From JBPBQZ01 sp050955105 (lineage in GTDB: Bacteria; Pseudomonadota; Gammaproteobacteria; Burkholderiales; Burkholderiaceae), in assembly GCA_050955105.1 (NCBI GenBank), contig JBPBQZ010000062.1, positions 1 through 39,910 of the forward strand: 39,910 bases of DNA. The letters are read 5' to 3'. The notes beneath the pieces were generated by a model. The model was not told the origin of the DNA and searched no databases. It was given only the letters and a program-made list of their open reading frames with translations. Numbering within the stretch: the stretch's first letter is position 1; every line of letters starts with the position of its first letter. This document shows, in pieces, positions 32,951 to 39,910 of the stretch. A program made the translations under genes and the position numbers.

Positions 32951-33038
32951 GTATCGGCGTATCGGCGTATCGGCGTATCGGCGCTTCGGCGCTTCGGCGC
33001 TTCGGCGCTTCGGCGCTTCGGCGCTTCGGCGCTTCGGT
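32951..33038. repeat. 8-bp tandem array, 11 units
   Basis: Four copies of GTATCGGC (32951-32982) are followed by seven of GCTTCGGC (32983-33038, last one ending in T). It starts two bases after the GH65 stop and ends 18 bases before the stop of the convergent giant gene. On the plus strand each GCTTCGGC can present a C(UUCG)G tetraloop, so the RNA could fold into a stable hairpin set. Confidence 0.95.
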
Positions 33039-33055
33039 ATCCGGGTATCACCCCA

Positions 33056-36000
33056 TCAGCGTGGCGCCTGCTCGCTGCGCTTTTCTGCCTGCGTTTTTGC
33101 ATGCTCGGCCGTCATCATCCGCCGATGCGCGGCGAGCGCGTCGCGCCGCTGCTCGTCGGTGCGTGACGAATCCTCGACGCGGCGCGACGACGTGCGCAAA
33201 GTAACTTGCGCGGCGGCATCCGTACCGTAGCGGCTGCGCACAGCGGAACGCGGCGATTCCTGGCCGACGCTGCCGCCCAATGCGCGGCCTGTCCCACTGA
33301 ATGCACCGGCATAAGGCGCATCGCGCCGGCTAGCGGCGGATGCCAGCGAGAATGGCGAGCGCGTCGATCCTGGGGCGAGCGCGGACGACCGCGCGCAAGC
33401 CGAGCCACCCTGCGCCTGATCGAACGAAGTGGCCACCCGCGCCGCCGCGCCCATCGCATACGCCGGATTGGAGCGCGATGCTCCGCTGGGGCCACCACCC
33501 ACGCTTGAATAGGACATCACGTATGCCGCTGCACGCTCGACGGGCGGCGAGATGGTCAGCATGCGCGCCACCTGCGATGGCAGTTCAGCCGCCGCACTGA
33601 ACGACTCGCGCGAGCCGTGCAGGGACGCCGCTCGCGCCGCCGCTGGCATGCGCACCGATTGCACCGACGCGTGCGAACCCGGTCCGCCTGTCGCCTCCGG
33701 CGGCGCCAACGAGGCTTGCGACGCGCGCCAGCCGGCATCGCCGTCAATTGCTATGGCGTCGTTCAGCATGGGCATCGATTGCGAACGCAAGAATGCCGGC
33801 GCGGTGCCAGGCAGTTGCCGGGACGCGCGCGCATGCGCACCCGGCGCGTGCGTACTAGCGGCCGCCCCTGGCAGCATGCTCAGGCGCCGCGCCGCTTGCG
33901 CTTCGCGGACTTGCTCTCGCGACAGCGCATACGCCGTGAACAAACCCGGCAGACTGATCTGGCTCGCCCGCTGTGCCGCGCGCGCCGCCTGCTTGCGTTG
34001 CGTGTCGCCCAGCAACTGCTCTTGTTTACGTTGCTCCCAGGCTTGCATCGAGCTGCGCTTCCTTTCGCTGGCAGCGGAGGCGCCCGCGCCCATGCCAGCC
34101 ATGGCGGCCACGGTCAGGTCGAGCGCTAAATCGCTGGCATGGCGCTGCGCCTGTCGTTGCGATTGCGCGTTTTGCGTGGCCAGATTCATCAAGGCCTGGT
34201 AACGCAGATCGTCGGGCGCCGGCTCGACGGGTCGCGCCGGCTCGAGCAGCGCGTCGCGGCTGCGTTCGATCTCCCTGATTTTGTTTGCGGCGGCGCTGAG
34301 TCCGCGCTCTAGTCGTTCGACGATCTTGTTGATGAGCTTGGCGGAACGCGACGTGTCGGTCCCGCCCACGTATTCCCGCAAAGCACGCAGTGCCTTCAAC
34401 AAGGGCACGATCGATTCCGCATTAGCCCAATGCTCAACCAATGTCACCGCCGTTTCGAAGGGTGGCGGCAGGGGCGCCGACTGCCCGGGTCCGCTTGCCG
34501 CGGCAGGATGGCTTGACAGTGACGCGGCCGAGTACGTGGGCGCGCTGCGGGTCGCGACCTCGGCCTGGTGCGCGACCACGGCGCTACGCAGTTCACGCAG
34601 CCATGCCGGCGCAGGTTTATTGGATCTCGCGGCGCTGTTGGACAATTGCAGCACGCGATTCAACTTGGCCACTCGACGCTGGATGAGCTCGGCGTAGAAA
34701 CGCTGCACTTCAGGCGACAGCGTACGCTCACTCGAACGCTCAGCGTGCGCGGCCGGCCTCTGCGCGGCCCAGATTGCCCGCAGTGGTTCCGGAAAGCGCA
34801 GCGCATGCTTTCTCTGTGCTGACTTCTGCCTGGCGCCACCGGGCGGCGTCGCATCGCGTACGCCAGCGAAATAGGCGGCGACCAGCTCCGGCCACACGGC
34901 CTGCGCCTGGTTGGCGCCCCACGGCACATAAACGGGTGAATCTTCGTCGACGATCAGTCTGGCTCTGGCATTCGCGCGTGCCAACGCGTAGACCATCAGT
35001 GCTGCGCCGTTCGATTCAGGATTCGTCTGGTCGGCCAACAAGCTGTCGAGCAAACGGTGGTCGGCGACGGCCGCGGCCAGCAACACCCGCGCTGCTGGCA
35101 AGTTCTGGCATTGCAAGGCGACGTCGAGCGGCGTGGCGCCCGCCTGGTTGCGTGAGTTCAAGGACTCGCCGCACGCGAGCAAGCGCTCGATCGCACCCGG
35201 CGCACTGCGGCTTGCAGTATGCAGCGCACTATCGCCAGTGGCAAAACGATATGCCAGCAGCGCCTCGAGATCATCTTCGCGTCGGCATGCTTCGTCGAGC
35301 AGGGCTAGCGCCAGAGCGCTCCATCCGCTCACTAAGGCGGCCGCCAGCAGCGGTAGCGATGCAAGCACCGGGGCGGGTATATTGCGCTCGTAGAATTGCT
35401 GGGGCGTGCCCTCAGCGACCCGCAATCGGTAATGCGTCAGTCCGCCGGGCGCGTCGTACCATAATCGCGCCAGGCGCCGCGCAATACTGGGCGCCGGCGC
35501 GGCGTGCTGCATATTGAAACCGTCCATCGAGCCGTGGCGCACGAAATAAGCGTCGTAGGCATCCTCCCAGAGCCGACGCGGCGCATCCCAGTGCGCGCCA
35601 TAGCGTAGAAAGAGCAGCTTTTGCAGCTGATCGTCCTGCGCCAGCGTCACGCACGCCGCCGGCGTCGACGCCGTGGGCGCCGGCGTGGCAAGCGCCGCCT
35701 CGAGGGGGGCGTCGGCGTGCGGCACGCCGGCAGCGCCAGGCGTCGTCAGCTGCGCTTGTATCTGCCGAAAGAACTCGACGCCATATACCCAGGGCGACCC
35801 ACCCGGCCGGCCGGTCGCGTAATCCGCTGCGGTGGGCGGCTCACGTCGCGCGTCGCGCTCCAGCTCGAGAACCTGTCGACGCAGCAACGTGGGCGATTGT
35901 TGATTGTGCAAGACGCGCCCGAACGCACTGCCGAGGCGCTCGCGGTCGCCATCCAGATCGTCGAATGCCGCCCACAGATGAATCGCGTCACGCATGCTCA

Positions 36001-39000
36001 ATGGCTCGAGCACGCGACTGAGCATTTCTTCGGGCAGCGCCAGCAAGGCATGCGGATCGAGCGCCCGCAGCGCCTCGAATAGGCACTCGAGCCGTTCAAA
36101 ACTTGCCTGCGGATGGCGCGGCTCGGTCTGCAGCGCCTGCCGCCACGTCTCGGCGTGCGTCCCCAGGCGCTGCTCGAGCAAGCGTCGGCCCGCTGCCTCC
36201 GACAACAGTCCCTGCGCTTCGCGCAGCACCGCCGCCGCCTCTTGCATCGGCTGGTTCAAAAGCAATGGCTGCTGTCGCGCCAATGCGGCGCATACGGAAT
36301 AGGCAATCGACGTACCGGCGGCTGCGGCCTGCGCGGCCGTGTGACGGCCGCGTTGCAACGCGCCGCGACCGCGCATCAAGACGTCCCCCAAATCGCGCAG
36401 GATGGCTGCCGCGTCGCGCTCGCCAGGCGGTTGCCGCGGGCTAGGCTCAGGGCGCTCGCCGTCGGCGCTTGCTGCACGCGAATGGGGGTCGGCGGCCTGC
36501 AATCCGGCGAGGCGTGGCGCCTCGGCTCGCGCCGCGGGCGGCGGTGTCGACGGCGGTGTCGACGGCGGTGTCGACGGCGGTGCAGACGGCGGTGCAGCCT
36601 GCGACGCCGCGCACAGCGACAAGACTCTCCGCGGTGCGGTGTGCGCCGGTCCTGCTTCGCAAATGGCATTGATCTGTGCCCTGCCCGCCGCTGATTCCAG
36701 CAACGCGGACGGGTCGGCTCCCGCGTCCAGCAAGTGCCTGATGCTGTTTGTGCAACCTCTTGCCACGGCATATTGCAGAGGGGTTATGCCCTGCAGATCG
36801 CGGGCCTCGAGCGCGGCGCCCAGCGCGGCCAGTTCGGTGATGACGTGCGGACAGCTCGACGCCGCGGCATGTAGCACCGTGCGGCCGTCGTAGTTGCGCT
36901 GTGCGAGCATGCGCCGGGTTTCGCCGTGCGCCGCGGCATTGCGCAGCAAAGCCGTCACGAAGTTGAGCTCGTTGGCGTGGAGCGCGGCATAAAGCAAAGG
37001 CGTGGCGCCCTGGAAGCCGCGCTCCGGCGAGCCCCATTCGATCACGCCGCAGTGCTCGAGCAAATCGCCGCGCGTCTGTCGCAGCACTTCGAGCAATACA
37101 CGCCACGATGGAATCGGCCGCTCGCGAAGCTTGTCTGTCGTATCGGGCAAGGTCAAGACACCGCGCGCCAAGGTCGAGCATAGACGCGTCGTCGGCGGAA
37201 AGATCCGCGGCGTGAGCAAGTTGAGCAGCCCGTATCCTTGGTTGGCGAACAGCATGAAGAGCAATGCGCGATCGGCGCGGGTCGGCAGCTGGGGCAAGCC
37301 CGCTTGCGCGAAAGTGGCGGGGCGCGCCGCAGGCGGCAGCGCGAGAATCGACAAGAACGCGTCGCTCTGTGCGGCAGCGATGCGCGGCGAGGTCAAGCGC
37401 AGATAATCGGTGTGATACGGATGACCTGGCATACAGCCGGGATCGGGCGAACGTGTCAACAGGCAGCGCATCTGCGTCGCATGCTGGGGCAGCGCCAGCA
37501 ACATGGCTTCGAAGCGTTGCACATTCTCGTCATCCACCGGCAAGGGCGCCAGCGTGAAGAGCAGTTCGACCAGCATCTTGTATTCGATACTGCTCACATC
37601 GTAACTTTCCAAAGAATTCAGCAAACGCGACGCGGCCTGGCGCGGCGGGTGCAGTTCACGGTACAGGGCGTCGGCGACCTCGCAGAGCACCTTGCGCAGC
37701 GCCTCGGCGTCAGACGCCACAGCTTGCAGATCAGGCATGGGCGCGGCGGCGAAGGCGCTGCGCAGCAGCGTTTGCCCCGTCTCGCTTACCAACAGCAAAA
37801 ATGCCGATTGCAAGGCCTCGTGATCCCCCGCGCCAGCCTGGCTCGCCGCCAGCGCTTCACTGCTCGATGCACGTTCTAGCGCTTGCCGGTCAAGCTCCAG
37901 CGCACGTCTGATAGCACCGCGTAGCAGAGTCGGCGTAGGGACCTGTATATCGGCGATGAAGGCGCGTTCGGCTTGCCGTATCCGTGCTGGCAATGCCTGC
38001 CACCAGGGTGACGCCGGCGCGGCGTCTACCTCCATGGTGGTCACGGCTCGCATCACTGCTGGCGCGGCGGCTTGCATAGCCCCCGCCCGAGCGGCCGCGT
38101 GGCGCGCGCGCCGGCGTGGCAGGCTGAGATCCAGCGCCGTCGCCGCGGTGCTTGCCGCCGGCGTGCCCGGCCTCGCGGCGCTCGACGACACCACCAACCA
38201 GGCGCCCACTTCGGCGGCATGGGCGGCCACGTAATCGGCCAGCGCATTGCGCAGGCTGGCAATCTCGGCAGGGCTCGCGCGGCCAGAACGCCCGCGCAGC
38301 GCCGCCATCAGCGCATGGTAGAAACAGTCGCCATCGGCTGGCGTATTGAGCTCCGCGCCGTTCACGATGGCGGTGTAGTGGTCGCGACGCAGCCGCAACG
38401 TGATCGCGGGCGCCGCGGGATCACCAAAATGCACCGGGCCGTCGTCCGCCACGATCGTCAACGTGCAGGGAGTCGGCGACGCAAGCGGCGATCTTGCACC
38501 GAGGCTGCCTGCCAAAACGCCGGCGACCCTGTCGCCCTGCGCATGCGCGCGGCCGTCGCCCAAGAGGGCCCGCACGACGAGCCAAGGCACGATGTCGCCC
38601 GCCTGGTTGTTCCAGCAGCCTGGCGTGCGCAAGTCGGCAATCACGCGCTGCAGGGAAGCGGCCGCCGCTGCATCGCAAGCGGTGCCTGCGGCGGGCAATG
38701 AGGGAACGTGCGGCGACGGCGCGCCGGGTCGTGGAACATCCATGTGCAGAGATCCTGAAGCGTACAGCGAGGCATATCGCGGGACCAGCGAATCTAAGCG
38801 CCCGGCCGCACGCAAGCGATTGGACAAGCCGGCGTCTTCGGGTAAAGGAGTCGGTTCAAAGCGGCGCCAAAGCTTTAGAGGGATGGCGCGGCGCGCCCTG
38901 CGGCTTGGCGCGATGGCCGGTACACTGCTGCGTCGATCCGTTTCTTTCACCGGTTTTACATCGGTGCCCCGCGCGCCGCCCCTCGACGTTGCAGCGGCGA

Positions 39001-39040
39001 CGTTATCGACGGGCGCTGCCGCGAGGTAAACAGCCATCAT
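33056..39040 (-). CDS. giant effector-like protein: permuted OTU-like domain, F-box-like motif, ankyrin repeats
   Basis: A 1994-residue protein without signal peptide or transmembrane helix. Residues 125-285 resemble an OTU cysteine protease with its halves swapped: TLTIVADDG...ITLRLRRDHYTAIV (His221) comes first, then DGDCFYHAL (Asp236, Cys239) and the helix SLRNALADYVAAH. Ankyrin repeats lie at about 678-780 and 1269-1325. A PPST-repeat linker spans 817-835. LLALPEEMLSRVLEPLSMRDAIHLW (about 999-1023) fits an F-box. Residues 1610-1725 are Gln/Arg-rich and likely coiled; the last 250 are low-complexity. It probably acts inside a eukaryotic host on ubiquitin signalling (inference). ATG 39040 is nine bases from the divergent antiporter start; Met100 (38743), with AGGA upstream, is an alternative. 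Confidence 0.8.
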   Translation of the reverse strand: MMAVYLAAAPVDNVAAATSRGGARGTDVKPVKETDRRSSVPAIAPSRRARRAIPLKLWRRFEPTPLPEDAGLSNRLRAAGRLDSLVPRYASLYASGSLHMDVPRPGAPSPHVPSLPAAGTACDAAAAASLQRVIADLRTPGCWNNQAGDIVPWLVVRALLGDGRAHAQGDRVAGVLAGSLGARSPLASPTPCTLTIVADDGPVHFGDPAAPAITLRLRRDHYTAIVNGAELNTPADGDCFYHALMAALRGRSGRASPAEIASLRNALADYVAAHAAEVGAWLVVSSSAARPGTPAASTAATALDLSLPRRRARHAAARAGAMQAAAPAVMRAVTTMEVDAAPASPWWQALPARIRQAERAFIADIQVPTPTLLRGAIRRALELDRQALERASSSEALAASQAGAGDHEALQSAFLLLVSETGQTLLRSAFAAAPMPDLQAVASDAEALRKVLCEVADALYRELHPPRQAASRLLNSLESYDVSSIEYKMLVELLFTLAPLPVDDENVQRFEAMLLALPQHATQMRCLLTRSPDPGCMPGHPYHTDYLRLTSPRIAAAQSDAFLSILALPPAARPATFAQAGLPQLPTRADRALLFMLFANQGYGLLNLLTPRIFPPTTRLCSTLARGVLTLPDTTDKLRERPIPSWRVLLEVLRQTRGDLLEHCGVIEWGSPERGFQGATPLLYAALHANELNFVTALLRNAAAHGETRRMLAQRNYDGRTVLHAAASSCPHVITELAALGAALEARDLQGITPLQYAVARGCTNSIRHLLDAGADPSALLESAAGRAQINAICEAGPAHTAPRRVLSLCAASQAAPPSAPPSTPPSTPPSTPPPAARAEAPRLAGLQAADPHSRAASADGERPEPSPRQPPGERDAAAILRDLGDVLMRGRGALQRGRHTAAQAAAAGTSIAYSVCAALARQQPLLLNQPMQEAAAVLREAQGLLSEAAGRRLLEQRLGTHAETWRQALQTEPRHPQASFERLECLFEALRALDPHALLALPEEMLSRVLEPLSMRDAIHLWAAFDDLDGDRERLGSAFGRVLHNQQSPTLLRRQVLELERDARREPPTAADYATGRPGGSPWVYGVEFFRQIQAQLTTPGAAGVPHADAPLEAALATPAPTASTPAACVTLAQDDQLQKLLFLRYGAHWDAPRRLWEDAYDAYFVRHGSMDGFNMQHAAPAPSIARRLARLWYDAPGGLTHYRLRVAEGTPQQFYERNIPAPVLASLPLLAAALVSGWSALALALLDEACRREDDLEALLAYRFATGDSALHTASRSAPGAIERLLACGESLNSRNQAGATPLDVALQCQNLPAARVLLAAAVADHRLLDSLLADQTNPESNGAALMVYALARANARARLIVDEDSPVYVPWGANQAQAVWPELVAAYFAGVRDATPPGGARQKSAQRKHALRFPEPLRAIWAAQRPAAHAERSSERTLSPEVQRFYAELIQRRVAKLNRVLQLSNSAARSNKPAPAWLRELRSAVVAHQAEVATRSAPTYSAASLSSHPAAASGPGQSAPLPPPFETAVTLVEHWANAESIVPLLKALRALREYVGGTDTSRSAKLINKIVERLERGLSAAANKIREIERSRDALLEPARPVEPAPDDLRYQALMNLATQNAQSQRQAQRHASDLALDLTVAAMAGMGAGASAASERKRSSMQAWEQRKQEQLLGDTQRKQAARAAQRASQISLPGLFTAYALSREQVREAQAARRLSMLPGAAASTHAPGAHARASRQLPGTAPAFLRSQSMPMLNDAIAIDGDAGWRASQASLAPPEATGGPGSHASVQSVRMPAAARAASLHGSRESFSAAAELPSQVARMLTISPPVERAAAYVMSYSSVGGGPSGASRSNPAYAMGAAARVATSFDQAQGGSACARSSALAPGSTRSPFSLASAASRRDAPYAGAFSGTGRALGGSVGQESPRSAVRSRYGTDAAAQVTLRTSSRRVEDSSRTDEQRRDALAAHRRMMTAEHAKTQAEKRSEQAPR
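36541..36599. repeat. 12-bp in-frame repeat coding the PPST linker
   Basis: Three exact copies of GCGGTGTCGACG (plus strand) are followed by two variants with GCGGTGCAGAC. The period is a multiple of three, so unit number can change without breaking the frame of the giant gene. It encodes Pro-Pro-Ser-Thr/Ala in the protein. Confidence 0.85.
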
Positions 39041-39049
39041 CCTGCTTCC

Positions 39050-39910
39050 ATGGAAATCGTTTTCACCGTTTTGATCTTGCTGGTCGCCGTATCCGCCTCG
39101 GGCATCCTGGTGCGGCTGCTGCCGTTTCCGCTACCCCTGCCGCTGGTACAGATCGCCGCTGGCGCACTGCTGGCGTTGCCGCTGTTCAAGCTGCACTTCA
39201 GCTTCGATCCCGAACTGTTTCTGCTGCTGTTCATCCCGCCGCTGCTGTTCGCCGACGGCTGGCGCACGCCGAAACGCGAGTTCTTCCTGCACCGCCGCGC
39301 CATCCTGCTGCTCGCGCTCGGACTGGTGTTGTTTACGGTGGCGGGCGTCGGCTATTTCGTGCACTGGATGGTGCCCGCGCTGCCGCTGCCGATGGCCTTT
39401 GCGCTGGCCGCGGTACTGTCGCCCACCGACGCCGTAGCGCTCGGCGCGATCGCCGGGCCGCGCCGCATTCCGCGCCAGTTGATGCATATATTGGAAGGCG
39501 AGGCGCTGATGAACGACGCCTCGGGCTTGGTGGCGCTGAAATTTGCGATCGCGGCCGCGCTGACCGGCAGCTTCTCGATGTGGTCGGCCACCGGCAGCTT
39601 TCTCCTGATCGCGCTCGGCGGGCTGGCCACTGGCATCGCCATGGCCTGGATGTTCGCGATGGGCAGCCGGCGCTTCGCCGCTTTGGCCGGCCAGGATTCA
39701 AGCTCGCAGGTATTGCTGGTGTTCCTGCTGCCGTTCGCCGCCTATCTGTTTGCCGAGCACTTTGGCCTGTCAGGCATCCTGTCGGCGGTCGCCGCGGGCA
39801 TGACCATGAACTACGTCGACCTGCTCTCGCCGGGCAGCCTCACCACGCGCCTGCAGACCGTCAGCGCCTGGGAGACGCTGCAGTACGTGTTCAACGGCAT
39901 GGTCTTCATC
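39050..39910 (+). CDS. CPA1-family Na+/H+ antiporter (partial, C-terminus beyond window)
   Basis: 287 codons are visible. Repeated hydrophobic helices begin with MEIVFTVLILLVAVSASGILVRLL. Family motifs are LLFIPPLLFADGWRTP (near 64-79), AAVLSPTDAVALGAI (about 123-137) and EGEALMNDASGLVAL (about 150-164), the last with the Asn-Asp pair that carries ions in CPA1 exchangers. It exchanges Na+ or K+ for H+ at the inner membrane. The ATG has no clear ribosome site, and the start is almost back-to-back with the giant gene. Confidence 0.9.
   Translation, partial: MEIVFTVLILLVAVSASGILVRLLPFPLPLPLVQIAAGALLALPLFKLHFSFDPELFLLLFIPPLLFADGWRTPKREFFLHRRAILLLALGLVLFTVAGVGYFVHWMVPALPLPMAFALAAVLSPTDAVALGAIAGPRRIPRQLMHILEGEALMNDASGLVALKFAIAAALTGSFSMWSATGSFLLIALGGLATGIAMAWMFAMGSRRFAALAGQDSSSQVLLVFLLPFAAYLFAEHFGLSGILSAVAAGMTMNYVDLLSPGSLTTRLQTVSAWETLQYVFNGMVFI

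Noticed and set aside
32209..33102. Minus-strand open frame with an 8-residue SAEAPKRR repeat
   Set aside because: The repeat is the translation of the 8-bp array, and the rest is antisense to the GH65 gene with no recognisable pattern or ribosome site.

Overview
The window is high-GC, densely coded proteobacterial DNA. The combination of yejABEF, a tonB-exbB-exbD-exbD cluster, gltX beside tRNA-Ala(GGC), NnrU/TetR, and Ala/Pro-rich insertions inside housekeeping proteins suggests a member of the Burkholderiales, probably Burkholderiaceae. This placement is inferred from gene content and style; no rRNA gene is present to confirm it. One very large gene with eukaryote-like domains suggests a host-associated lineage.

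Layout from left to right. 1-2185 (minus): two overlapping GT-B-type glycosyltransferases, the second cut by the window edge, behind a recognisable promoter. 2453-2865 (minus): tRNA-Glu(UUC) and tRNA-Asp(GUC) with a promoter and a strong terminator. 3232-11049: a catabolic island. A minus-strand set (SDR, carboxymuconolactone-decarboxylase-like protein, branched-chain-type solute-binding protein, alpha/beta hydrolase) is divergent from a LysR regulator. It is followed by an acyl-CoA dehydrogenase, a GntR/FCD regulator, and a divergent SDR of dienoyl-CoA-reductase type. Together these look like uptake and beta-oxidation-like breakdown of an organic acid, but the substrate cannot be read from the sequence.

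11072-15020 (minus): tonB, exbB, two exbD paralogues and a TPR-type secreted protein, with a 37-bp tandem repeat in the last spacer. 15270-19043: a small hypothetical gene, an NnrU-family membrane protein divergent from its probable TetR regulator (with two clear operator copies), a hydrolase carrying the complete catalytic set of fluoroacetate dehalogenases, and a small two-gene unit ending in a DUF2442-like protein. 19134-22883: tRNA-Ala, gltX, a patatin-like lipoprotein and an NlpC/P60 hydrolase. 23131-29044 (minus): yejABEF, an oligopeptide/microcin-C-type ABC importer. 29310-32949 (plus): a PfkB-family sugar kinase and a GH65 phosphorylase/hydrolase in tandem. An 8-bp satellite array follows the GH65 stop codon.

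33056-39040 (minus): a 1994-residue protein and the most notable item here. Near its N terminus the sequence reads as an OTU cysteine-protease fold with its halves swapped: the His strand at residue 221 comes just before the Asp-Gly-Asp-Cys loop at 236-239. An F-box-like motif lies near residue 1000, and there are two blocks of ankyrin repeats. This looks like an effector acting on a eukaryotic host's ubiquitin system. 39050-39910 (plus): the start of a CPA1 Na+/H+ antiporter, cut by the window end. No CRISPR array, rRNA gene or intact mobile element was seen.
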